64,000 nucleotides of DNA from Pectobacterium atrosepticum (GCA_019056595.1 CP036163.1:4836001-4900000), one strand, 5' to 3'. Counted from the stretch's first letter, positions 1 to 7,806 are shown. Notes: generated from the letters alone by a model not told the origin. Numbers and translations are program-made.

Positions 1-201
1 TTTTTTCTCCGCAGTTTCTTCAGTCGTGATTCGATTATCCTCTGGACAATAAAAACCTATTCAAAAAATCGGAAACGGTATTTGGCGGATTTAGCTAACC
101 CTCTTTATCGCCATATCCGCTTTATTACGCTGCGTTCTCCTCGGGAATGTGAAACCTTTCTGCAACACCTTCCCAAGGAAATACGCACTCATTCTGCTTG
201 A
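1..201 (+). CDS. C-terminal end of an unidentified protein (truncated by window edge)
   Basis: Frame 1 is open from the first base of the window to a TGA at 199-201, giving 66 residues that end ECETFLQHLPKEIRTHSA. The composition (arginine, leucine and aromatic rich, ending in a PRECETFLQHLP-like segment) reads like a real C-terminus and weakly recalls bacterial PH-like domains, but I do not recognise the family. Its stop overlaps the rhtA stop tail to tail by 13 bp, which is typical of true convergent neighbours. In E. coli dps lies on this side of rhtA; this is not Dps. Confidence 0.45.
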   Translation, partial: FFLRSFFSRDSIILWTIKTYSKNRKRYLADLANPLYRHIRFITLRSPRECETFLQHLPKEIRTHSA

Positions 202-1076
202 GTTGTCGCTTTGGTCGCGCCCGCTGATTTTATTGTCAACGTTGCACCTATTGACGCAATGATAATAAACATCAGCGCCATCCACTGTATGAATGCCAGA
301 TGCTCACCGAGGAAGAGGATGCCAGATAAGGCGGCAATAGCGGGCTCCATGCTCATCAGCGTGCTGAACGTTCTGGCGGGCAGACGGGTTAAGGCCACCA
401 TCTCCAGAGAATAAGGCAGTGCGGTGGATAGGATGGCGACGGCAATGCCGAGTGGGAGTATCGAGAACGAAAACAGCGTGCTCTCCGCGTAATACACACC
501 GATAGGGCAGAAGATCAGCGCCGCAATACAGGATCCGACGGCGACGGTGCCTGGCCCATGATTTGCCCCCGCTTTTTGTCCAAATAGAATATAGAGCGCC
601 CAGCAGGCGCCTGCACCCACGGCGCAAGCGGCACCGGTCAAGTCAACATTGCCGATATTGTGACCCAGTGGCAATAAGAACCACAGCCCCGCAACAGCCA
701 GAAAAACCCATAGAAAATCAATAGGTCTACGTGAGGCTAACATAGCAACGGCAAGCGGACCGGTGAATTCCAGTGCGACAGCAATGCCGAGCGGCACCGT
801 TTGCAATGAGAGGTAGAACAAAAAGTTCATGCCACCCAGCGTAATGCCATAAACCAGCAGCGGTAGGCGGTTACTGCTAAAGCGCATACGCCACGGCTTG
901 AAGATGATACACAGAATGATCGTCCCAATTCCCAGACGCAATGCTGTGACGCCCGTTGCCCCGATGAGCGGAAACAGACTTTTTGCCAGAGCGGCTCCGC
1001 TTTGGATAGAAAGCATCGAGATAATGATGAGCAACACAGGGACGAATGAAGACGAGCGGTGGGAAAATAAGGTCAT
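189..1076 (-). CDS. rhtA: Threonine/homoserine exporter RhtA (EamA/DMT family)
   Basis: Inner-membrane exporter of threonine and homoserine with two EamA repeats and about ten hydrophobic segments. Residues such as SLFPLIGATGVTALRLGIG and LEFTGPLAVAML match E. coli RhtA (YbiF) closely. The open frame continues 16 codons further upstream, but starting at the internal ATG (MTLFSHRSSS) gives 295 aa, the E. coli length, so that start is chosen. It lies divergently beside ompX as in E. coli. Family assignment is secure; the substrate range is taken from the E. coli protein. Confidence 0.93.
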   Translation of the reverse strand: MTLFSHRSSSFVPVLLIIISMLSIQSGAALAKSLFPLIGATGVTALRLGIGTIILCIIFKPWRMRFSSNRLPLLVYGITLGGMNFLFYLSLQTVPLGIAVALEFTGPLAVAMLASRRPIDFLWVFLAVAGLWFLLPLGHNIGNVDLTGAACAVGAGACWALYILFGQKAGANHGPGTVAVGSCIAALIFCPIGVYYAESTLFSFSILPLGIAVAILSTALPYSLEMVALTRLPARTFSTLMSMEPAIAALSGILFLGEHLAFIQWMALMFIIIASIGATLTIKSAGATKATTQAE

Positions 1077-1452
1077 TCTTGTGGCCTTAAAACAGGTATA
1101 ACATTCCGTTGCTATTATATCCAATTGTAAACAATTTGTCTGGTATGAATTGACTTTTGTTGACCTTTATTTACGCATCATTTAATTGATTTATTCTTTT
1201 ATAGCACTATTAGCATAGAAACTGAGCGAGAAATTCAGATTTGTCTGTTTTACCACCCTGTGGTGAATTTATTTTTAATCTAACTGTCACAATAAAAAAT
1301 TCAATATAATTAGTGTGATAGATAGGTTTTGACAATATTTGTTACATCTAAAGGCTAATTGATAAATATTTATAGGGCGGCAAGTTCCGAACTTCTTTGT
1401 TATATTTACTGCGTTAGTTAGTCTTTCATAAAATGAATTTGAGGCTGTAAAT
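1077..1452. other. Divergent promoter region of rhtA and ompX
   Basis: AT-rich 376-bp gap. A TTGACA hexamer at 1329-1334 lies upstream of ompX, with a poor -10 candidate (GCTAAT, 1354-1359, 19 bp away). A TTGTAAACAA palindrome-like stretch sits near 1124-1133 upstream of rhtA. The roughly 90-nt leader of ompX would be the place for sRNA pairing known for E. coli ompX, but I could not define an sRNA site. No further gene is seen. Confidence 0.4.
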
Positions 1453-1968
1453 ATGAAAAAAATCGCGTGTCTTTCCGCTCTGGCTTGTGTATTAGCCGTT
1501 GGCGCAGGTTCTGCATTTGCTGGTCAAAGTACTGTAACTGCAGGCTATGCTCAAGGTGATGCTCAGGGCGTACAAAATAAAGTTAAAGGTTTTAACCTGA
1601 AATATCGTTATGAGCAAGATAATAACCCACTGGGCGTTATTAGCTCGTTCACCTACCTGGAAAAAAATGGTAGTGATGACGGCTTCTACAGCAAAGGCCA
1701 ATACATGGGCTTCACTGCTGGTCCTGCTTACCGTCTGAATGACTGGGCAAGCCTGTACGGCGTTGTCGGTTTCAGCCATGGTAAAGTAACAAGCAACAAC
1801 ACCAACGGCCAGGATAACGCCAGCAATGACGATTACGGCTTCACTTACGGTGCTGGTGTTCAGTTCAACCCAATCCAAGACGTTGCTCTGGATGTTGGTT
1901 ACGAACAAAGCCGTATCCGCAGTGTTGATGTTGGTGCCTGGGCTGTTGGCGTGGGTTACCGCTTCTAA
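1453..1968 (+). CDS. ompX: Outer membrane protein OmpX
   Basis: 171-aa precursor of an eight-stranded outer-membrane beta-barrel of the OmpX/Ail family. A signal peptide ends in ...GSAFA at residue 23, and the mature part starts GQSTVTAGYAQGD, with alternating aromatic strands and the C-terminal GVGYRF that ends in phenylalanine as required for Bam-dependent assembly. E. coli OmpX is also 171 aa. The gene is a single-gene unit followed by a hairpin and T-run. Codon use is that of a highly expressed gene. Confidence 0.96.
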   Translation: MKKIACLSALACVLAVGAGSAFAGQSTVTAGYAQGDAQGVQNKVKGFNLKYRYEQDNNPLGVISSFTYLEKNGSDDGFYSKGQYMGFTAGPAYRLNDWASLYGVVGFSHGKVTSNNTNGQDNASNDDYGFTYGAGVQFNPIQDVALDVGYEQSRIRSVDVGAWAVGVGYRF

Positions 1969-2020
1969 TCTAACCCTGTAGGGTTTTTACCCTCAGCGTT
2001 GGTGTTAGCTGTGTCGAAAG

Positions 2021-2049
2021 AATCCGCTCTTTTTAGGGCGGATTTTTTT
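2021..2049 (+). terminator. Rho-independent terminator of ompX
   Basis: AATCCGC (2021-2027) pairs with GCGGATT (2038-2044) across a 10-nt loop and runs into a T-stretch to 2049. A smaller CCCTGTAGGG hairpin lies just upstream, near 1974-1983. Confidence 0.8.
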
Positions 2050-2171
2050 ATGCCTGTTTGTCTAAGCTAGCACCGAGTTTATCCAGTAATTTTCTAACCG
2101 ATCGGTATCTGGTCATGCTTGCCGCCATGGATCACATGCATGCTGTAACCAGTCTGCCATACGATTTTATC

Positions 2172-2215
2172 TTGACGTTAAGATTCTTTGTGTGAAGATA
2201 ATGATAATCAGGCAG
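2172..2215 (+). promoter_or_regulatory. Candidate promoter with Fur-like site for the CynX-type transporter
   Basis: A TTGACG -35-like hexamer lies at 2172-2177. At 2197-2215 there is a sequence whose first 14 bases, GATAATGATAATCA, match the left part of the 19-bp Fur consensus exactly; the last five do not match. The box overlaps the GATAAT -10 candidate (19-bp spacing), 32 bp before the transporter start. Fur control is inferred. Confidence 0.5.
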
Positions 2216-2246
2216 CAGTAATTTGCTCAAGCTATTGAGGTTATAA

Positions 2247-3416
2247 ATGGTAGTGACATCAACGGTCCGCACGCGGGCTTTTCTGTTCTTCACAATTATT
2301 CTATTGGGATTGAATCTACGCCCTGTTTTGGCGGGAATTGGCCCGTTGCTGAATCAAATTCAGGCCGCAACAGGTTTGGATGACAGCATGGCGGGGATGT
2401 TAACCACGCTTCCCGTGTTCGCTATGGGATGGTGCGCATTATATGGCGGCCAGTTGCAGAAGCGCCTTGGCGAATATCGGGGAATCACGCTGGGCATCGT
2501 GGTGATTGCTCTGGCATGTAGTGCCCGCTGGTGGCTGAATAGCGGCATTGCTCTGCTGGTTAGCGCTGCGCTTGCGGGGATCGGAATTGCCTTAATTCAA
2601 GCACTGGTACCGTCGTTTATCAAACTTCACTTTGGTCGTCATAGCAGCCTCCTTATGGGTTTTTATACCACGGCGATTATGACCGGTGCGGCGTTTGCGG
2701 CTTCATCGGTTTCTCCGTTGGCAAATGCGTGGGGCTGGCAAAGTGCACTGGCGTGCTGGGGGATTGTGGCGTTGGTTGCAGCGGTAGCCTGGCGATGTAT
2801 CCCTAAAATCTATACCGCGAAGCAGGATACGGTGGCTGTTTCAGCCACGCGCCGAACGGGAATGGATTGGATGCTGATGGTGTTCTTTGGCATTGGGACG
2901 GGCGCGTATACTCTGGTGCTAGCATGGTTACCGCCGTATTACATGCAACTGGGGTTAGATGCGACGCAAAGTGGCCTGATGTTGGGCGGATTAACGCTGA
3001 CGGAAGTGATTTCCGGCCTGTTGGTGTCAACGTTCATTAATCGTTTTCCCGATCGACGCAAACTACTGCTTCCTATCCTGCTCGTGATGCTGGTGGGGAT
3101 GATCGGGCTGATTGTGGCTCCGCTGGCGTTTACCTATCCCATCATTATTATGCTGGGAATGGGTATTGGGGCGCTCTTCCCACTGTCGCTAATCGTGGCG
3201 TTGGATCAGGTGACTGAACCACATAAAACGGGTTCGTTAATGGGCTTTGTTCAGGGCGGTGGCTACATCCTCGCCAGCCTGATGCCGTTACTCGCCGGGT
3301 TTATACGCCAGCATACGGCGGGTCTGGAACAAGCTTGGATGATTATGACGGTTGGCATGGGCGTATTGATTATCATGGCGACCCGTTTTGCTCCGTTGAA
3401 AAAACCGAGTCGTTGA
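2247..3416 (+). CDS. CynX/NimT-family MFS transporter
   Basis: 389-aa inner-membrane transporter with 12 predicted hydrophobic segments. The N-terminus (LLGLNLRPVLAGIGPLLNQIQAATG) and the ALIQALVPSFIKLHFG stretch resemble E. coli CynX, the cyanate transport family; NimT (YeaN) is a sister group. The substrate cannot be read from sequence: no cyanase (cynS) or carbonic anhydrase (cynT) gene is near, so cyanate is doubtful. The start is the ATG preceded by TTGAGG. A Fur-like box overlaps the candidate promoter, suggesting an iron link. The gene converges on the MATE exporter. Confidence 0.85.
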   Translation: MVVTSTVRTRAFLFFTIILLGLNLRPVLAGIGPLLNQIQAATGLDDSMAGMLTTLPVFAMGWCALYGGQLQKRLGEYRGITLGIVVIALACSARWWLNSGIALLVSAALAGIGIALIQALVPSFIKLHFGRHSSLLMGFYTTAIMTGAAFAASSVSPLANAWGWQSALACWGIVALVAAVAWRCIPKIYTAKQDTVAVSATRRTGMDWMLMVFFGIGTGAYTLVLAWLPPYYMQLGLDATQSGLMLGGLTLTEVISGLLVSTFINRFPDRRKLLLPILLVMLVGMIGLIVAPLAFTYPIIIMLGMGIGALFPLSLIVALDQVTEPHKTGSLMGFVQGGGYILASLMPLLAGFIRQHTAGLEQAWMIMTVGMGVLIIMATRFAPLKKPSR

Positions 3417-3435
3417 GCGATATATTTTTGTTGTA

Positions 3436-3457
3436 AGCGAGCGGGTTTCCGCTCGCT
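3436..3457. terminator. Shared hairpin between convergent transporters
   Basis: AGCGAGCGG (3436-3444) and CCGCTCGCT (3449-3457) form a perfect 9-bp stem around GTTT, filling the 42-bp gap between the two convergent stop codons. There is no long T-run on either side, so termination is inferred from place and symmetry. Confidence 0.55.
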
Positions 3458-3458
3458 A

Positions 3459-4862
3459 TCATGAATCAGTCGGAGGGCGATAGCGCCATAGCCAGCGCCC
3501 GCTCATCAGACGGCGGTAATAGAAGAACCCGCGTACAATCCAGTCAAAGAACATCCCCATCCACACGCCGATCACGCCAAGGCCGAGCATCACGCCGAGG
3601 ATGTATCCCGCGATAACACGGCATCCCCACATTCCTGCCATCGCCACCCACATGGTGTAACTGGCATCTTTCGCGCCTTTTAACCCGGCGGGTAGCACCC
3701 AGGATGCAGCCCAGATTGGCATAAATAGTGCGTTGAGCCACAGAAGGTGTTTTGCCACCTCGATCACTTCTGGCTCATTGGTGTAAAACGACGCCAAAAA
3801 GCTGGCGCTGGGCACCGACAGTATGGCAAGAGTACATAACCCAATATTGGACAGCCAGAAGATGTGCTTCAGCTGTCGAGTAGACTGCATAATCTGGCCT
3901 TTCCCTAATCGTGTGCCAACGATGATAGTGGCGGCTGCACCGAGCGAATTGCCAGGAAGATTGATCAGCGTTGAGATGGAGAAGGCAATAAAGTTTCCGG
4001 CAATGACTTCGGTCCCCATACCTGCCACAAAACGCTGGGTGATGAGCTTGCCGATATTAAACATCACGGATTCAATGCTGGCGGGAATGCCGATGCTGAG
4101 CACTTCATAGAGGATCGATAGGGTAAAAGGTGCAAAGTAAGACTTGAAGGGAATGCGCAACGCACCGTTAAAACCGTGCATCAGCGTCAGAATAACAAGT
4201 ACCGCCCCAATGTAACGTGAAATGGTAATACCAATGCCCGCGCCAATAAAGCCGATACCATCCCAGGAAAATGCGCCGTAGATTAGCAGGCTGCTGATGG
4301 CAATATTGAGGATATTCATCCCAATGTTGATGACCATAGGCAATTTAGTGTTACCCGCGCCCCGCAGTGCGCCGCAGCCGACTAGCGCAACGGCGACAGC
4401 GGGATATCCCCATACCGTCCAGCGAAGAAACGTGAGAGCAAGCACCTTCACCTGTTCATCGGCCTGTCCTGCGATCAGATCGATGATTGCAGAACCGGCG
4501 AATTCAACCAGAGCAACTAACAGAAATGATGACAGGACGAGTAATGACATTGATTGGCGAGCGGCAGAACGTGCCTGCTTTCTATTGCGCTGGCCCAGAC
4601 TGAAAGCGACAACAACGGCGGTCCCCAAGGCGACAGCGGTAAAGAAGGCGATAATAACCATATTGAAGCTGTCAGCCAGGCCGACGGCTGCCATGGCCTC
4701 TTTCCCCAACCAACTGACCAGGAAAGTGCTGAAAACCCCCATGAGCACGACGCATAGACCTTCAATAAAGATGGGGAAGGCTAGCGGCGAGATTTCTCTC
4801 CAGAAGAGAACGCGGTTGGAGTAACGCTTTTTATACCAGTCTGTATCTTTTAATTTTTTCAT
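3459..4862 (-). CDS. MATE family efflux transporter (YeeO/EmmdR-like)
   Basis: 467-aa multidrug and toxic compound extrusion protein with about 12 membrane segments in two MATE halves. The N-terminus has the FWREISPLAFPIFIEGLCVVLMGVFSTFLVSWLGKEAMAAVG-type MATE opening. The frame could begin 23 codons earlier, but MKKLKDTDWYKK at 4862 is a more normal start. The sequence is closest in my memory to the YeeO-type flavin/drug exporter group; the substrate is not determinable here. It is monocistronic and convergent with the CynX-type gene. Confidence 0.88.
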   Translation of the reverse strand: MKKLKDTDWYKKRYSNRVLFWREISPLAFPIFIEGLCVVLMGVFSTFLVSWLGKEAMAAVGLADSFNMVIIAFFTAVALGTAVVVAFSLGQRNRKQARSAARQSMSLLVLSSFLLVALVEFAGSAIIDLIAGQADEQVKVLALTFLRWTVWGYPAVAVALVGCGALRGAGNTKLPMVINIGMNILNIAISSLLIYGAFSWDGIGFIGAGIGITISRYIGAVLVILTLMHGFNGALRIPFKSYFAPFTLSILYEVLSIGIPASIESVMFNIGKLITQRFVAGMGTEVIAGNFIAFSISTLINLPGNSLGAAATIIVGTRLGKGQIMQSTRQLKHIFWLSNIGLCTLAILSVPSASFLASFYTNEPEVIEVAKHLLWLNALFMPIWAASWVLPAGLKGAKDASYTMWVAMAGMWGCRVIAGYILGVMLGLGVIGVWMGMFFDWIVRGFFYYRRLMSGRWLWRYRPPTDS

Positions 4863-5249
4863 GAAACGGTCTTGGATAGATCTCAAGTTTCCCAGTCGGC
4901 AAGGTAAACAGAGCCATAAGGTGGCTCGCAAATAGCGTTATTTCTGCACGGTGCTTATCCATACCGTTACTGATCCATTTTGTACGATCGGTGCAGCATG
5001 GCTATTTTTAAAATGACGTTTCTATTTACAGAGTATCAGCCGGCAAATTGATGTCCAGCTTGGATTGCTTTCCCAGCATGGAAAGTTGTTGCATGTAGTC
5101 ATTATTTAATTTAGATTTTACTTAATTAGGTTTACCTAAATTAATGGTGGCACGCATACAATCTGCGATATCACCTTCCTTGCCGACGGAACACCGTGTT
5201 GAGTGATGCATTATGACGGGTTTCAACGGCTCAAAAGAGGCTCACGATC
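4863..5249. promoter_or_regulatory. Intergenic region with TTAGGT-TT-ACCTAA operator-like palindrome
   Basis: 387-bp gap between the MATE gene and the rhodanese gene. TTAGGT-TT-ACCTAA at about 5126-5139 is a perfect 6+6 inverted repeat in an AT-rich setting (TTAATT/AATTAA flanks, 5122-5144), about 110 bp before the rhodanese start. It looks like an operator for a small dimeric regulator. In E. coli ygaP is controlled by the ArsR-type YgaV encoded next to it; no such gene is present here. Confidence 0.45.
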
Positions 5250-5786
5250 ATGTCAACACCACTTGCCATTTCACCCGCTCAGGCTCACAAATTGTTAGAT
5301 GAAGGCGCGATACTTATCGATATTCGCCAGCCGGAAGAGTATGCCCGCGAGCACATTGCGCAGGCGAAATCGCACCCGCTAAATTCCTCCGCTGGATATC
5401 CTCTTACTGGAGAGGATAGGGAAGGGAAGGTTGTGATTTTTCATTGTTTGTCTGGCATGCGTTCAGAACAGAATGCTGAGATTCTGGTGCAGTCTGTGTT
5501 TCCTGCAACGGCTTTTTTACTTAATGGTGGAATGACTGCCTGGAAAAAGGCGGGTTTTCCAACAGAAATCAATAATAAACAACCAATTGAAATCATGCGA
5601 CAGGTCCAAATCGCCGCTGGCGCACTTATTCTGAGTGGTGTATTACTGGGTTACAGCGTAAACAGCACGTTCTTCCTGCTCTCTGGTTTTGTAGGGGTAG
5701 GGCTGCTGTTTGCTGGAATTACAGGTTTTTGCGGCATGGCAAAATTGTTAATGAAGATGCCGTGGAACGGTGGTGCCAAACGCTGA
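5250..5786 (+). CDS. ygaP: YgaP-like membrane-anchored rhodanese (thiosulfate sulfurtransferase)
   Basis: 178 aa. Residues 1-105 form a rhodanese domain with the active-site loop HCLSGMR (Cys66), which would accept sulfane sulfur. The C-terminal part, about 115-165, holds two hydrophobic segments (IAAGALILSGVLLGYSV; FFLLSGFVGVGLLFAGITG) and ends FCGMAKLLMKMPWN, almost the same as E. coli YgaP. It acts at the inner membrane in sulfur transfer. The ArsR-type partner YgaV is absent; instead the next gene downstream is a small cupin in the same direction, 59 bp on, perhaps cotranscribed. Confidence 0.9.
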   Translation: MSTPLAISPAQAHKLLDEGAILIDIRQPEEYAREHIAQAKSHPLNSSAGYPLTGEDREGKVVIFHCLSGMRSEQNAEILVQSVFPATAFLLNGGMTAWKKAGFPTEINNKQPIEIMRQVQIAAGALILSGVLLGYSVNSTFFLLSGFVGVGLLFAGITGFCGMAKLLMKMPWNGGAKR

Positions 5787-5845
5787 TTTGCCGGGATAGT
5801 CCGCGGAGTGTTAACTAACAACGTTAGAAGAATAGGGGCAGTAAC

Positions 5846-6175
5846 ATGGACATGAAGAACATTCCGTTTGGTACGACTGATTGGTCACAAATAGAACCCA
5901 CTGAACATAAGGGTGAGTCGGGGATTGCGTATTGGCGGACACAGCATTTTGATAATATTCGAGTCCGGATTGTCGAATACACCCCCGGATATTTAGCAGA
6001 TCACTGGTGCTCAAAAGGACATATCCTGCTATGCCTTGAGGGTGAACTCCATACGGAATTAGACGACGGTCGTGTTTTTGTTCTCAAGCCGGGAATGAGC
6101 TATCAGGTTGCGGATAACGCGGAAGCTCACCGTTCCTACACCGAGACGGGTGCTAAACTGTTTGTTGTCGATTGA
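5846..6175 (+). CDS. DHCW-motif cupin fold protein
   Basis: 109-aa single-domain cupin. Residues 47-60 (PGYLADHWCSKGHI) carry the Asp-His-Trp-Cys signature of this small cupin family, followed by LEGELHTELDDGRVFVLKPGMSYQVADNAEAHRS, which is the glycine-rich second cupin motif. Metal binding through the histidines is likely from the fold, but no reaction is known to me. A ribosome binding site (AGAAGAATAGGGG) precedes the ATG. It lies 59 bp after the rhodanese gene. Confidence 0.85.
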   Translation: MDMKNIPFGTTDWSQIEPTEHKGESGIAYWRTQHFDNIRVRIVEYTPGYLADHWCSKGHILLCLEGELHTELDDGRVFVLKPGMSYQVADNAEAHRSYTETGAKLFVVD

Positions 6176-6415
6176 TGTCAGGGGGCTAACTCGGAATCAC
6201 GGAGAGTAGCCCTCGATTTTAGTTAGATCATCTCATCTGGATTCACGTTCGTTGAAACCGAAAAAATACTATATAGACACGCTCAATCCTTTGATGGATA
6301 AGGGAAGAACTCGCTTATAAATAGGTTGTTGATATCGATGTTTAATCATTACAGGCAGCATGGTTAACTGGTGTGCCGACTATATTTCTACACTATTCAG
6401 GAGTGCGCGATCGTG

Positions 6416-6575
6416 TCTATCGGAATTGAACTTTAAAACGGGCGTTGTGGCAGGAAGAGATTCGAGCAAAGTAACCTCGATGTGGCAATGTACTCATTTT
6501 TCCGTCCTGTAGCGTGTATTCCTTCTCGGCAGGTTTGGCGGCTTTGATCTCGGTATTGGTCAGTGGGGTAGTTAT
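6416..6575 (-). pseudogene. Remnant of a second P4-type integrase (N-terminal fragment)
   Basis: Reading the minus strand from about 6575 gives ITTPLTNTEIKAAKPAEKEYTLQDG (quoted in two parts: TPLTNTEIKAAKPAEK, then EYTLQDG), the N-terminal DUF4102 signature of P4-like integrases; compare RLTNTEVKAAK in the intact integrase at 14640-15890. The homology stops at about 6509, after which the frame runs on into unrelated sequence to a stop near 6416. There is no ATG; ATA stands where a start would be. It sits immediately inside the left direct repeat, in the same orientation and order as the intact integrase has to the right repeat, so it looks like the residue of an older element. Confidence 0.65.
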
Positions 6576-6620
6576 ACGCTTTTGTAGTTATATGAGACGG
6601 TATAACTAAGCGTATAACTA
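6569..6620. promoter_or_regulatory. Arm-type site array of the relic integrase (TAGTTATA motif)
   Basis: TAGTTATA occurs at 6569-6576 and 6585-6592, and its inverse TATAACTA at 6601-6608 and 6613-6620. Start-to-start spacing is 16, 16 and 12 bp, and the last copy begins 11 bp before the 70-bp repeat. The array beside the intact integrase has exactly the same spacing with a different octamer. Such arrays fit integrase arm-binding or autoregulatory sites. Confidence 0.6.
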
Positions 6621-6623
6621 AAT

Positions 6624-6693
6624 TTTCCGGCTGTAAACGGGGTATCCCGATAGATAACAGGCAACAAAAAACCCGCAAACTCAGTGAGAATGC
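6624..6693 (+). repeat. Left attachment-site direct repeat (70 bp)
   Basis: These 70 bases are identical to 15958-16027. The block includes the T-run and one arm of the tRNA-Pro terminator, but this copy lacks the second arm (it continues CACGAGAG), so it no longer forms the terminator. It marks the far end of the integrated element. Confidence 0.9.
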
Positions 6694-6764
6694 CACGAGA
6701 GAAATTGAATTTGTTTTTTAATGTTATGATTTTTAAATAATTTGTGTTTTTAGTTTTTACATCA

Positions 6765-6784
6765 TAGTCCCAATCGTAGTCCCA
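6765..6784 (+). promoter_or_regulatory. Distal-end integrase arm-type sites (TAGTCCCA pair)
   Basis: TAGTCCCA at 6765-6772 and 6777-6784, 12 bp apart, the same pair with the same spacing as at 15935-15954 beside the integrase. The presence of the motif at both ends of the element, and nowhere else that I noticed, supports a role in site-specific recombination. Confidence 0.65.
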
Positions 6785-6838
6785 TAGAGAAAAGTCAGTT
6801 TAAAAATGGCTATGTCTCGCCCGTTGTATACGCTGGTT

Positions 6839-7198
6839 TTAGCGCTGGCTGTGCTGTAAATTTAATTTTGCTTTACGACGCTCCAACACCATCATTTTTC
6901 GGGTGTGTTGCCATAAAATCCCATCTAGCAACATAAATTCACGCCACTCGGCCGTGCCCAAAGAAAGAGATCTGTGCATCAACTCGCCGACACGTTCGGC
7001 AAGGAGTAGGTTTCTTACTCGTAGCAATTGCAACTGCGTGAATTGCCCATTATCACCCGCCAACGGAAAGAATGCCTGGCGGCTGCGTTCCCCATGTTTC
7101 ACTGCATTGGTATTACCTATGGGAGCGCCTGCGCCGGTACGTTTCCCGCCCCAGCCAGACGATCTTGATTGTTGGGTGTGTTTTTTGTCGTTTTTCAT
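6839..7198 (-). CDS. Small GGKRxGAGAPxGNxNAxKHG-motif protein
   Basis: 119 aa. The N-terminal half carries GWGGKRTGAGAPIGNTNAVKHG-like sequence (residues 16-37), a motif common at the start of phage small-terminase-like and other phage DNA-binding proteins. The rest is basic and likely helical (LQLLRVRNLLLAERVGEL; RKMMVLERRKAKLNLQ). The function is unknown to me. Being the last gene before the distal end of the element, it could be a packaging or DNA-binding factor of the satellite; that is inference. It shares orientation with the toxin-antitoxin pair, 45 bp away. Confidence 0.65.
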   Translation of the reverse strand: MKNDKKHTQQSRSSGWGGKRTGAGAPIGNTNAVKHGERSRQAFFPLAGDNGQFTQLQLLRVRNLLLAERVGELMHRSLSLGTAEWREFMLLDGILWQHTRKMMVLERRKAKLNLQHSQR

Positions 7199-7243
7199 GG
7201 TTGCATGGCGGTTAGTCGGTGGATGTACGTTCGTTAAAGGTTG

Positions 7244-7528
7244 TCACCATTTTGATGGTAAACGCCTGTGCGTATGAAAGACGCGTAGAATCTGGATCAT
7301 ATTATCTTTCGCGCGGTAGGGGATGATGTAGGGATAGTGCGTTAACACTAGCTCACGCGTTCCTGGCACACGGCCTGGCCTTCCCATTGCTGGCTGTTGC
7401 GGTAGTAATTCCGTTAACCTTTGGACTTCATCTACAAACTGGCTGGCAGCCTGTGGATCGTCTTGCGCGATATAGAAGTATTCGGCTTCCAAATTGGCCG
7501 CGGCTTTACGCAGCCATTTAATTTCCAT
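7244..7528 (-). CDS. RelE/ParE-family toxin
   Basis: 94 aa with the typical ParE/RelE layout: MEIKWLRKAAANLEAEYFYIAQDDPQAA at the N-terminus (two helices), then GRPGRVPGTRELVLTHYPYIIPYRAKDNMIQILRVFHTHRRLP, the strand-rich core ending in the conserved RVFHTHR. It would be either an mRNA interferase or a gyrase poison; sequence alone does not say. It overlaps the antitoxin gene by 11 bp, giving coupled translation. The pair probably stabilises the element. Confidence 0.88.
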   Translation of the reverse strand: MEIKWLRKAAANLEAEYFYIAQDDPQAASQFVDEVQRLTELLPQQPAMGRPGRVPGTRELVLTHYPYIIPYRAKDNMIQILRVFHTHRRLPSKW

Positions 7529-7763
7529 GTCTTGCCGTACCTAACTTTTTAAACAGATTGTTCATCTCATCTGATGAGACGAAATCGCCCGCATCGGCTT
7601 CTTTAATAGCTTGCTCGATCTCTGCTATCTGCCAGGCTTCCCGCGCAAGATAGTCTTCAATGGCTTGTCCAGCGAGAAAAGAGCGGGTACGTCCCGTGGC
7701 TTTAGCCAGCGCATCAAGTTGCGCGGTTGTTTCATCATTCAATCGAACGGACATGACACCCAT
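7518..7763 (-). CDS. Ribbon-helix-helix antitoxin
   Basis: 81 aa. MSVRLNDETTAQLDALAKATGRTRSFLAGQAIEDYLAR is a ribbon-helix-helix DNA-binding domain; the acidic tail (EIEQAIKEADAGDFVSSDEMNNLFKKLG) would wrap the toxin. The first ATG is chosen because GAGG lies 7 nt upstream; the ATG three codons on is possible. Upstream, TGTATACA (7791-7798) is a likely autoregulatory operator. Antitoxin first, toxin second, with overlap, is standard type II order. Confidence 0.88.
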   Translation of the reverse strand: MGVMSVRLNDETTAQLDALAKATGRTRSFLAGQAIEDYLAREAWQIAEIEQAIKEADAGDFVSSDEMNNLFKKLGTARHGN

Positions 7764-7777
7764 ACAGTTGCCTCACT

Positions 7778-7806
7778 ACATTGTGTGTTTTGTATACATT
7801 GTAATA
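7778..7806 (-). promoter_or_regulatory. Operator/promoter region of the toxin-antitoxin pair
   Basis: The perfect palindrome TGTATACA (7791-7798) lies 28 bp upstream of the antitoxin start, and ACATTGT occurs twice around it (near 7778 and 7796). Ribbon-helix-helix antitoxins usually bind such short palindromes over their own promoter. Confidence 0.5.

Noticed and set aside
4297..4824. 175-aa frame opposite the MATE gene
   Set aside because: Antisense shadow; low-complexity Ala/Thr composition with no ribosome binding site.
6433..6696. Open frame of 87 aa across the left repeat
   Set aside because: Out of frame with the integrase remnant, which explains the sequence better.
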